Shown one piece after another: positions 37,028-44,837 of a stretch of 64,000 bases of DNA. The stretch's first letter is position 1. Every line of letters starts with the position of its first letter. This stretch comes from Deltaproteobacteria bacterium. Lineage in GTDB: Bacteria; Myxococcota; XYA12-FULL-58-9. A program made the translations under genes and the position numbers. The notes beneath the pieces are model-generated. The model did no database searches, was not told the DNA's origin, and saw only the letters and a list, made by a program, of their open reading frames with translations. The DNA is taken from contig JACRCV010000099.1 of NCBI GenBank assembly GCA_016218825.1, positions 62,001-126,000 on the forward strand, given 5' to 3'.

Positions 37028-38339
37028 GCACCGCGGCGGTCACCCCCCAGAACAGGACGCTGGTGTGGAAGTCCTGCTGCGGGTAGTGGTCCGGGCCGGC
37101 GTTCGGAACGCCCAAGTACAGCATCAGGTTGGTGGCGGTGATCTTGCGATCCTCGGCGTTGGCGAGGCTCTCGGCGACGCGCGCCCCGACCTCGAAGTAG
37201 CGGCCGAAGGAGTAGCTCGCCGCCAGCGACGGCTCGACGAGCAGCATCGCCGTCGACTTGAAGGACGACACCGGGCTGTAGATCTTGCCGCCGCCGACGT
37301 CGAGCGCGCCCTTCAGCCGCCACTTGCCCTGGGTCTGGTAGCCAACCCCGAGCGTGCCGGCGTCGGTCGCGAACTGCACCGCCTCGAGGCCGCGGCGCGC
37401 GGGCGCCTGCTGCATTTGAAACGAGCGCCCGAGGTGAACGCTGAGCCCGAAGGGAAACACGTAGCCGATCTCGGTGCGGGCGTAGCCGGCGCGGCCGACC
37501 TTGCGGTTGTCCATGCGCGCCTGGACGACGGTCCCGAGGCCGATGCTCAGGTGGGTGCCGGCGAGATCCCAACCGCGCTGCGCCTCGAGCGGCTCGACGC
37601 GCGTCAGCGAATAGGCGTCGACCGTCACCCGACGCTCCGCGGTCGGGATCGGATCACCCGGCCTGTGCCAGGTGACGAGGTGGTCGCCGGGCGGCACCTG
37701 GTAGCGCTCGATGGGCGCCTTGCCGACCGGCTTGTCGTCGACCTGCACCTCGCCCTGGCCCCAGATCGACAGGGTGGCGACCGCCACCGGCCGGCGCGGG
37801 TCCACCAGATGGGCGGCGAGCTGCGCCAACGCCTCGCCGACCCGGGCGTCGTTGCCGGCCACCTGTGCCGAGACCTGGCCGAAGGTCGTCGCCTGGTTGG
37901 CGTCGATCAAGCGCAGCTCCACCATCGTCCGGTCGCCGATGCGGCCGACCGAGCCGGTCGCGAGAAACGCGGCGCCGAGCGCGCCGACGATCTGCGACAG
38001 GCACGAGGTGTCGTCACAGCCCAAGAGCTGCTGCCGGGTCTCGAGGGCGAGCAGCTCCTGGATGTCGGTCTGGCTCAACACCTTGGCGGCCGGCAGCGCC
38101 TCGCGCACCGACACCGCGTACAGCTGCGACAAGGTGCGCGCCAAGTCGGCGCTCAGGCCGCTGGTCTTCAAGTCGAACACCACCAGCTGCTCGATGGGCG
38201 GCGGCGCCTCGGCCGGCGGCGCGGTCGGGGCAGCGGGCGCTGCCGCCGCTTCTTGCGCCCGACTCGAGGTCGCGGTGAGGGTCGCGAGGCCGAAGAGCGG
38301 CAGCAGCAAGAGCGACGCGCGGCACGACACGGGCTTCAT
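36963..38339 (-). CDS. Exported protein with CsgG-like/PEGA-like region and barrel-like C-terminus
   Basis: The start at ATG 38339 gives a signal peptide cleaved near SSRA-Q and 458 residues; in-frame starts at 38351 and 38369 are alternatives. After an Ala/Pro linker, residues about 50-190 resemble the nucleotide-free 'variable surface/CsgG-like' alpha/beta fold of many myxobacterial proteins (VLSQTDIQELLALE, GCDDTSCLSQI). About 195-245 resembles a PEGA domain (GEVQVDDKPVGKAPI). The C-terminal half has alternating beta strands as in an outer-membrane barrel. The function is unknown. Confidence 0.75.
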   Translation of the reverse strand: MKPVSCRASLLLLPLFGLATLTATSSRAQEAAAAPAAPTAPPAEAPPPIEQLVVFDLKTSGLSADLARTLSQLYAVSVREALPAAKVLSQTDIQELLALETRQQLLGCDDTSCLSQIVGALGAAFLATGSVGRIGDRTMVELRLIDANQATTFGQVSAQVAGNDARVGEALAQLAAHLVDPRRPVAVATLSIWGQGEVQVDDKPVGKAPIERYQVPPGDHLVTWHRPGDPIPTAERRVTVDAYSLTRVEPLEAQRGWDLAGTHLSIGLGTVVQARMDNRKVGRAGYARTEIGYVFPFGLSVHLGRSFQMQQAPARRGLEAVQFATDAGTLGVGYQTQGKWRLKGALDVGGGKIYSPVSSFKSTAMLLVEPSLAASYSFGRYFEVGARVAESLANAEDRKITATNLMLYLGVPNAGPDHYPQQDFHTSVLFWGVTAAVLIGSSILGGAADQIAALALQQ

Positions 38340-38373
38340 GGTGATGGGCATCTCCCTGGAGAAGGACAACGGC

Positions 38374-40146
38374 TCAGAGCCACGACGCTCCGGCGAGGGA
38401 CAACAGCGCGATCACCACCAGCATCACGCCCTCGCCGGCGATCAGACCGGCGGCGACCGACGCCGCGACCTGGTCGCAGAGCGCCGGCCGGAGCCGGTGG
38501 GCGACGCCGAGCGTCAGCGCGCCGAGCGCCAAGGTCAGCGCCACCGACGCCGGCACCAAGAACGCGATGCTGGCGGCGACCGGCGACGGCAGGTAGGGCG
38601 CGACCGCGGGCACGCGTCCGAGCAGGGTGGTGATGGCCGCACACCCCGCCGCGAGCAACGCCGCCGGCAGCGTCCCCTGAGGCAGGGCCTCGACCCCCAC
38701 CGACAGCACGCGGGCGACGGCGTACCACGACTGCACCGCGGGCGCGGTGAAGACGTCGCCGGGGATCGGGTAGGCGTTGGCGAGGAGCGTGTAGGCGCCG
38801 ACCACCACCGGCGCGCCGACCAGGACCCCGGCGGCCTGCGCCGCGAGCTGGCGCCGCGCCGAGACCTGGAGCAGGTGCCCGGCCTTGAGATCGTGCATCA
38901 GGTCGCCGGCCTGGGAGGCGCCGGCGGCGGTGATCCCCGCCGCCATCAGGTTGGTGGTCATCGTGCCGGGATCGAGGGCGCCGTAGACCAGCTGCGTCAC
39001 CTTCGCCATCGGCCCGACCGGGTTCAGGTCGGTCTCGGCGGTGGCGCGCACCGCGATCACCGCCATCAGGAACGACAACAGAACGGCGACCAGGCCCAGC
39101 CACCAGCGCATGGCGAACAGCACCTGCGCCAGGAGCACGGTGGCGCCGGCCGCGAGCGCCAACAGCGCGAGCCAGGTCGACGCCGACATCGGGTCCGGCG
39201 AATCGTCGGCGGCGGTGGCGGCGCTGCGGCGCAGGCTGGTCACCGCCCGTCCCAGGGTCCGGTACTGCAGCGCCAGGCCGGTGAGCCCCGCGACCACCAT
39301 CCCCGCGACCCCCGGCCAGACGAGCCAACGCTGCGCGGCACCGAAGAGGCCCGCCGGGGTCGGCGCCGAGACCAGGCCGAGCGCGAACGCCGCCGGCGCC
39401 GCGACCCCCCACGCCAGCGCCGCGCCGAGGGCGAGCGACCACCCGGTCTTGCGGCCGACCAGGATCCCGGCGCCCAACAGCATCGGCGACAGGCTGACGC
39501 CGATCCGCAGCGCCGCAAAGGTGACGCCGCCGACGCCGACGCCGACGGCCGCGAGGCCGAGATCGTCGAACGACAGCTCCTCGAAGCGCGACCAGCCCAA
39601 GGGCTTGAAGGCCAGCAAGATCTTGAGCCCGGCGCTAAGAGCGGCGGCGACCAGGAGGGCCTTGGCTTTCAACAACGCGTCGTCGCCGGCGGCGTGCATC
39701 GCGGTGATGGTCTCGGCGGCGGCGGTCCCGGACGGGTAGCGCAGGCGCTCGACGATGATCATCTGGCGGCGCAGCGGCACCGCGAACAGCACCCCCAAGA
39801 AACCGGTCGCCAGGGTCCAGAGCACGAGCTCGGTGAACGACAGCTCGCGACCGGCCATCCGCAGCGCCGGGACGAACGAGATCACGCCGGCGACGTTGTA
39901 CATGCTGCCGGCCGCCGAGCCGGCGGTGGTGGCGATCATGTTCTCCTTGGGGTCGAAGGGGCGGCCGAGCGAGCGCCGCACCAGCCGGAACCACGCGAAC
40001 GGCAGCACCGCGGCGGTGATCGTGGCACCGAAGGTCATCCCGACCTTCAGGCCGACGGAGACGTTGGCCGCGGCGACCAGGCAGCCGACCGCGAGGCCGG
40101 TGACGAGGGCGCGCGGCGTCAGCTCCGAGAGGTAGGGCATCGTCAC
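38374..40146 (-). CDS. OPT family oligopeptide/metal-chelate transporter
   Basis: The 590-residue membrane protein has about 14-16 helices and the OPT family blocks NVSVGLKVGMTFGATI near the N-terminus and ENMIATTAGSAAGSM at about residue 68. Bacterial OPT proteins import peptides or metal-siderophore-like chelates by proton symport; the substrate cannot be told here. It ends 35 bases before the start of the exported protein on the same strand. Confidence 0.9.
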   Translation of the reverse strand: MTMPYLSELTPRALVTGLAVGCLVAAANVSVGLKVGMTFGATITAAVLPFAWFRLVRRSLGRPFDPKENMIATTAGSAAGSMYNVAGVISFVPALRMAGRELSFTELVLWTLATGFLGVLFAVPLRRQMIIVERLRYPSGTAAAETITAMHAAGDDALLKAKALLVAAALSAGLKILLAFKPLGWSRFEELSFDDLGLAAVGVGVGGVTFAALRIGVSLSPMLLGAGILVGRKTGWSLALGAALAWGVAAPAAFALGLVSAPTPAGLFGAAQRWLVWPGVAGMVVAGLTGLALQYRTLGRAVTSLRRSAATAADDSPDPMSASTWLALLALAAGATVLLAQVLFAMRWWLGLVAVLLSFLMAVIAVRATAETDLNPVGPMAKVTQLVYGALDPGTMTTNLMAAGITAAGASQAGDLMHDLKAGHLLQVSARRQLAAQAAGVLVGAPVVVGAYTLLANAYPIPGDVFTAPAVQSWYAVARVLSVGVEALPQGTLPAALLAAGCAAITTLLGRVPAVAPYLPSPVAASIAFLVPASVALTLALGALTLGVAHRLRPALCDQVAASVAAGLIAGEGVMLVVIALLSLAGASWL

Positions 40147-40302
40147 CCGGCCACTGTACTAAGGTGGGCGGCAACGGCCAAAGTTTCGGCCGCAGTCGCG
40201 CCCCGGCCTCGGCCGCGGGTTTCTGGCGAAATGCGGTGGTCTGGGCCATGATCCTCCAAACGTGTGCTCCGGCCGCGGCTGGAGCGAGCTCAGGTGGAGC
40301 CG

Positions 40303-41697
40303 ATGGCGACCATCCTCGTGGTAGACGACGACAAGGCCATCCAGGAGATGTTGAAGGATCTCCTGCGCTTGCACGATCACGACGTCCATACCTGCCGCGA
40401 CGGCAAGCAGGTGTTGGCGGAGCTCAAGCGGCACTACTACGACCTGATGATCCTCGACGTGCTCGTGCCGCACATGAACGGCTTCGTGTTGATGGAGCAC
40501 ATCCGCAACGAGGAGAAGCTCAAGGACCTCCCGGTGATCATGATCTCGGGCATCTACCGCAGCCGCAACCACCGCGCCGACATGACCACGAAGTACGGGG
40601 TCGTGGACTACCTGGACAAGCCGGTGTCGACCGATCGCCTCCTCGACCTCGTGGCGCGGGCGCTGGCGCTGCCGCGGACCATGACGCGGCAGAAGTTCGG
40701 CAAGTCGATGGAGGAGCTCGACGCCGAGCTCGAGCAGCTCTTGCCAAGAGAGGCGGCGGCGCTCGCGGAGGACGAGCCGGTCACGTTGGAGAAGAAGAGA
40801 CCGGACGGGCGACCGACCACGAAGGAGCGGCAGCGGCCGCCGGTCGTCGAGGACAAGGTCCAGCTCCTCGACAGGCCACAGATCGGCCCGGCGACGCAGG
40901 TCAAGATCAGCAGCAAGCTGGTAGATCAGTCCGCGAAGCACGAGCGCCAGGAGGTCGAGAGAGCGCTCAAGGGCGCCTTCAAGGCCGAGGCCTTCATGCT
41001 CCAGGGGACGCTCGGCAAGCTCGCGGTGCCGGCGGTCCTCGGCAAGCTCTGGCACCAGCGGGCGTCCGGCGGTCTGCTTCTGCGCCGCGACGCGATCAAG
41101 AAGATCATCTACTTGAAGGAAGGCAACCCGGTGCAGGTGAAGTCCAACCTGGTCAGCGAGTGCCTGGGGCAGATCTTGCTGAAGGAGCGCCTGATCACCA
41201 AGGCGCAGTGCGAGAAGTCGGTCGCCGCCATCAAAGAGACCGGGCAGAAGCAGGGCGAGATCTTGGTGCAGATGGGGGCGCTGACCCCGAAGAACCTCGC
41301 CTTCGCCCTCGACCTGCAGCTCGAGACCAAGCTCTACGAGACCTTCGCGTGGGAGACCGGCGAGTACCGCTTCAACGACAACCTCGAGGTGGTCGACGGC
41401 CTCTCGGAGCTGCCGTGGACCGGGCCGATGGCGGTCGCCGAGGGCATTCGCCGCACCTTTCGCGAAGCGCGGCTCAAGGCGCTGCTCGCGCCGCTGTTGG
41501 ACGTCCGTCTCGAGCTCGGCGGGGCGATCGACGATGTCGCCGCGGCGTTCCCGGAAAAAGAGCAGCAGGCGATCGCGACCTTGGCGCTCGGCAAGACCAC
41601 GGCGCAGATCCTCGGCCGCCTGGGGCTCGTAGCCCTCGAGGCCCAGCGCCTGGTCTATACCCTGCTCACTCTGGGGATCTTGCGACCGGTAGAGTGA
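40303..41697 (+). CDS. Response regulator with receiver and DUF4388 domains
   Basis: The start at ATG 40303 has AGGTGGAG at 40292-40299. The 464-residue protein has an N-terminal receiver domain with acidic pocket VVDDD (Asp8-10), phospho-acceptor Asp52 in ILDVLVP and Lys in LDKPVS. A charged linker (about 120-205) leads to a DUF4388/PATAN-type region (FMLQGTLGKLAVPAVLGKL) and helical segments ending near residue 460. No DNA-binding or enzymatic output domain is seen. Such proteins are common in myxobacteria and Geobacter, in motility and signalling loci. It is convergent with the histidine kinase and overlaps it by 32 bases. Confidence 0.88.
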   Translation: MATILVVDDDKAIQEMLKDLLRLHDHDVHTCRDGKQVLAELKRHYYDLMILDVLVPHMNGFVLMEHIRNEEKLKDLPVIMISGIYRSRNHRADMTTKYGVVDYLDKPVSTDRLLDLVARALALPRTMTRQKFGKSMEELDAELEQLLPREAAALAEDEPVTLEKKRPDGRPTTKERQRPPVVEDKVQLLDRPQIGPATQVKISSKLVDQSAKHERQEVERALKGAFKAEAFMLQGTLGKLAVPAVLGKLWHQRASGGLLLRRDAIKKIIYLKEGNPVQVKSNLVSECLGQILLKERLITKAQCEKSVAAIKETGQKQGEILVQMGALTPKNLAFALDLQLETKLYETFAWETGEYRFNDNLEVVDGLSELPWTGPMAVAEGIRRTFREARLKALLAPLLDVRLELGGAIDDVAAAFPEKEQQAIATLALGKTTAQILGRLGLVALEAQRLVYTLLTLGILRPVE

Positions 41698-43069
41698 CGC
41701 GGAAGCGGGCGCCGCCCAAGGGCGAGCGCAGCACCGCCAACGTCCCCCCCGCCGCGCCGATGATGCCGTCACACACCGCGAGCCCGAGGCCGGTGCCTTT
41801 GCCCGCGGGCTTGGTGGTGAAGAAGGGCTCGAACACCCGCGCCTTGAGCTCGTCGGGCACGCCGGGTCCCGAGTCGTCGACCTCGATCACCACGCTCGTC
41901 GGCGCGGTGCGGACGTTGATGCGGATCTGGCCCGAGCCCCCGAGCGCGTCGGCGGCGTTCAACACCAAGTTCAGCAGCACCTGGGTCAGCGCCGCGGCGT
42001 CCAGCGGCACGATCGCGGGCGGCGTCTGTGCGTCGACCTCGAGGCGGACGCCCTGCAGCCGTTGTTGTGGCGCCACCATTCGCGCCACGTGGTGCACCGC
42101 CTCGCGGACGTCGCCGACGCCGCCGGCTTTGGTCGGCGCACGGCTGAAGTCGAGCAGGTCGCGCACCGTCTGCTGGATCCGGTCGAGCTCGCGTTGCACG
42201 CGCTGCAGCGCGTCGGCGCGCTCGGCGGCGGACAGGCCCTCGCCCTGCAGCATGCCGACGAAGCCCGACACCACCGCGAGCGGGTTGCCGATCTCGTGCG
42301 CCAGACCGGCCGCCAGTTGGCCGACCACCGCGAGGCGCTCGGCGCGCACCAACGTCGCCTGGGTGCGGCGCAGCTCGTCGTGAGCGCTCTGCAAGTCGGC
42401 GAGCTGGGCTGCGATCTGCTGCCGGTCGGCGTCGATGCGCGCCGTCATGTCGACGATCGCGCGGCTGAGCTTCTGCAGCCCGCCCGAGGTCTGCACCTGG
42501 AACTGCGACAGACCGTCGCGGTCGTTGTCGCTGACGAGCTCGGTCATTCGCAAGAGCGGCTTCAGGACCGAGCGGCGCATGAACAGCCAGCCGGCGAGGG
42601 TCATCGCCGCGCCGACGACGAACAGAAAGCCCAACAGCGGTCGCTGCAGCGCCAACCCCGCGGTGACGCCGAGGTCGACGCGGCGCCCGGTCACGACGCG
42701 CCGGAAGCTCGACGTCGGCGGCATCGGGCGGGCGACGTAGTCGTAGCCCAGCACCACCCGATGTTCCTCGGGGGCCAGGTCATCGAGGGCCGGGGCCGGT
42801 GTGGCGGTCGCGCTGACGCTGCCGTCGCGGCCGAAGAGCGTGATCTCCACCTGTTGCTCGGCGGCGATGCGCAAGAGCGTCGGTCTCGGGTCCGACACCT
42901 CGGCGCCGACCTCGAGGGCGGTCAGGGTCGCGGCGGTGCGCAGCGCCACCAGGCGGTCACGGCTCTGTTCGCCGACCGACCAGAAGGTGAAGGCGACGTC
43001 GACCGCGACCAGCCCGATGCAGCTGGTGACGGCGACGTTGAGCGCCAAGAGCAGCGACAGGCGTCTCAC
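41666..43069 (-). CDS. Sensor histidine kinase
   Basis: The 467-residue kinase has an N-terminal helix, a periplasmic sensor of about 120 residues, a second helix at about 150-168, a HAMP-like linker, a HisKA domain with GLAHEIGNPLAVV (phospho-His) and a HATPase domain with N box NLVLNAADAL, DSGPGVP and GTGLGLAV. The GTG start overlaps the pilD stop by four bases (GTGA), so it is coupled to prepilin peptidase. It is a candidate pilus or surface sensor, but it has two helices, not the six of PilS. Confidence 0.92.
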   Translation of the reverse strand: MRRLSLLLALNVAVTSCIGLVAVDVAFTFWSVGEQSRDRLVALRTAATLTALEVGAEVSDPRPTLLRIAAEQQVEITLFGRDGSVSATATPAPALDDLAPEEHRVVLGYDYVARPMPPTSSFRRVVTGRRVDLGVTAGLALQRPLLGFLFVVGAAMTLAGWLFMRRSVLKPLLRMTELVSDNDRDGLSQFQVQTSGGLQKLSRAIVDMTARIDADRQQIAAQLADLQSAHDELRRTQATLVRAERLAVVGQLAAGLAHEIGNPLAVVSGFVGMLQGEGLSAAERADALQRVQRELDRIQQTVRDLLDFSRAPTKAGGVGDVREAVHHVARMVAPQQRLQGVRLEVDAQTPPAIVPLDAAALTQVLLNLVLNAADALGGSGQIRINVRTAPTSVVIEVDDSGPGVPDELKARVFEPFFTTKPAGKGTGLGLAVCDGIIGAAGGTLAVLRSPLGGARFRVTLPVARSPE

Positions 43070-44040
43070 GACAACAGCCCGAGCAAGGCGGCGGCGATCT
43101 GCTGCGGCAGGTCGGCGAACGGCTCCGGGAGCAGCACCACCTCCAGCGCCGCCAAGACCAGGAACGGCCCGAACGGGATGGCGCGCGGCGGCGGGACCCA
43201 GTCGTCGTCATCGGCGCTCGCAGGCGCCGGCGGTGCGACCGCGACGCCGGGTGCGGCGGTCGGGGTCGCGGGGGGGGTGGGCGCCGGAGACGGGGGCGCG
43301 GCCTCGGGGGTCGCGGGGTTCTTCGGCGGTTCGGCGCTCGCGGCGGTCCGATGGCCGCCGGTGAGCAGGACCAGGACGCCGATGACCGAGCCCTGGAGCG
43401 CGGCGAGCAGCAAGACGCTCAAGCCGTCGACGGGGCCGAGCGCCAGGCCGAGCAGCGCCAGGAGCTTGACGTCGCCGAGGCCCAGGCCTTCGCGTTTGGT
43501 CACCACCTCGAAGATCCAGGCGATGCCCCAGACGAAGAGCGCCGGCAGCAGGCCGAGCAGCGCCACCACCGGCGACAGGCGCCCCGGCAGCCACGCGGCG
43601 GCAAAGGTCAGGACCATCGCCGGGATCACGATCACGTCCGGGATCCACCAGTGATCGATGTCCAAGAACACGATCGCCATCAGGGCCGCGGCGAGCGGCA
43701 GCCAGACGACGAGCTCGAAGCTCAGACCAAAGCGCACCCAGAACGCCGCGAACAGACAACCCACCGCGAGCTCGACCAGGAAGTAGCGCGCTTGGATGGT
43801 CTGGCGGCAGTGACGGCAGCGGCCGCAAAGCAGGGCGTAGCTCAAGAGGGGGATGTTGTCGTACCAGGCGATCGGGTGTTTGCAGGTGGGGCAGCGGGAG
43901 CGCGGCCGGACCACCGACTCCCCCGCCGGCAGTCTTGCGATGACCACGTTCAAGAACGAGCCGATGCAGGCGCCGACGCCGAAGGCATAGGCGGTCAACA
44001 GCGTGCTGGGCAACATCCGTTCCACGGCCGGCGCCAACAT
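43066..44040 (-). CDS. pilD: Prepilin peptidase / N-methyltransferase
   Basis: The start is placed at ATG 44040; ATG 44016 is equally possible. The 324-residue A24 aspartic protease cleaves and methylates type IV prepilins. It has the N-terminal GSFLNVVIARLP block, the zinc-type Cys tetrad (CPTC and CGRCRHC), and catalytic Asp residues in LDIDHWWIPD and GLGDVKL. A Pro/Ala-rich loop of about 45 residues interrupts the region before the last helix. It is divergent from its likely substrate pilA, 259 bases away. Confidence 0.93.
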   Translation of the reverse strand: MLAPAVERMLPSTLLTAYAFGVGACIGSFLNVVIARLPAGESVVRPRSRCPTCKHPIAWYDNIPLLSYALLCGRCRHCRQTIQARYFLVELAVGCLFAAFWVRFGLSFELVVWLPLAAALMAIVFLDIDHWWIPDVIVIPAMVLTFAAAWLPGRLSPVVALLGLLPALFVWGIAWIFEVVTKREGLGLGDVKLLALLGLALGPVDGLSVLLLAALQGSVIGVLVLLTGGHRTAASAEPPKNPATPEAAPPSPAPTPPATPTAAPGVAVAPPAPASADDDDWVPPPRAIPFGPFLVLAALEVVLLPEPFADLPQQIAAALLGLLS

Positions 44041-44104
44041 CCCATCGAAAGAGCCACGAACGCAAACGTTGTCGTGGCACAAACCGTCAGCCCCCGCCCG
44101 CGAG

Positions 44105-44143
44105 GTGACGGAATTTGTCACAGGCACCCGCGAGCCGTCACAG
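44105..44143. promoter_or_regulatory. Repeats upstream of the pilA sigma-54 promoter, candidate activator sites
   Basis: Two direct copies of GTCACAG start at 44117 and 44137, 20 bases (about two helical turns) apart. A GTGAC at 44105-44109 forms an inverted pair with the first copy. They lie about 40-75 bases upstream of the -24 element, a place where an NtrC-type activator such as PilR could bind. No activator gene is in the window. Confidence 0.45.
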
Positions 44144-44181
44144 AAAATGCTGCAATTTCAACCCCCTGTTTCTAGGCGCCT

Positions 44182-44197
44182 TGGCACTCAGGTTGCA
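44182..44197 (+). promoter_or_regulatory. Sigma-54 (RpoN) promoter of pilA
   Basis: TGGCAC at 44182-44187, a 5-base spacer and TTGCA at 44193-44197 match the -24/-12 consensus exactly. Transcription would start near 44208, leaving a leader of about 90 bases before the pilA ATG. Sigma-54 control of pilA by PilS/PilR is known in Myxococcus and Pseudomonas. Confidence 0.88.
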
Positions 44198-44299
44198 TCG
44201 GTGTGCTTGACCTGTCGGTGGATTTGGGGAACAAGACAGCGGCAGGCGCATGCACGAAACGTTGTTGCTGGTCAGCCAACTTTGAAGGAGAGAGGACCC

Positions 44300-44776
44300 A
44301 TGAAGAAACTCGTCAACGGCTTTACCCTCATCGAGCTCATGATCGTCGTGGCGATCATCGGTATTCTCGCGGCCATCGCCATCCCGAACTTCATGCGGTT
44401 CCAGGCTCGCGCTCGGCAGACCGAGGCCAAGACCAACCTGAAGTCGATCTTCACATCCATCAAGTCGCACCCCGACGACAACGGCAGGTGCGGTTTCTGC
44501 GACTTTGCACCTGAGAAGGGCAACCGTTATACCTACCGCGCCCACAACGGCACCTCGGAGCAGAGCATCGCGGGCGCCTACGGCGGCGTCGTGGCCGGCG
44601 TACCCGGGGCCACCGTCAACACCACCCTCGGCACGTTCACGGTGAACGCGATGGGCAACATCGACAGCGACACCCTCTTGGACGGCTGGATGATCAACGA
44701 CGGCAACCAGCTGTGCAACGGCTCAATGGCCACCGGCACTTGCGACAACGTGCAGAACGACGTCGAGAAGCCGTAA
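44300..44776 (+). CDS. pilA: Type IV major pilin
   Basis: The start at ATG 44300 has GAAGGAGAGAGG at 44284-44295. The 158-residue prepilin has a six-residue leader plus Gly7, then FTLIELMIVVAIIGILAAIA, with Glu at +5 of the mature protein. The C-terminal globular region has two Cys pairs (GRCGFC and LCN...GTCDN) that could form disulfides. It is under the sigma-54 promoter at 44182 and is followed by a strong terminator. The prepilin peptidase gene is divergent. Confidence 0.95.
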   Translation: MKKLVNGFTLIELMIVVAIIGILAAIAIPNFMRFQARARQTEAKTNLKSIFTSIKSHPDDNGRCGFCDFAPEKGNRYTYRAHNGTSEQSIAGAYGGVVAGVPGATVNTTLGTFTVNAMGNIDSDTLLDGWMINDGNQLCNGSMATGTCDNVQNDVEKP

Positions 44777-44795
44777 CCAGAACGCGATGATCTTC

Positions 44796-44836
44796 GAGGG
44801 GCCGTATCGATGTCGATGCGGCCCCTCTCTTTTTTC
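44796..44836 (+). terminator. Rho-independent terminator after pilA
   Basis: A perfect 9-bp stem (44796-44804 GAGGGGCCG with 44819-44827 CGGCCCCTC) and a 14-base loop that can pair further are followed by a T-rich run at 44828-44836. It begins 20 bases after the pilA stop and would separate high pilin expression from the polysaccharide genes behind. Confidence 0.9.
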
Positions 44837-44837
44837 C

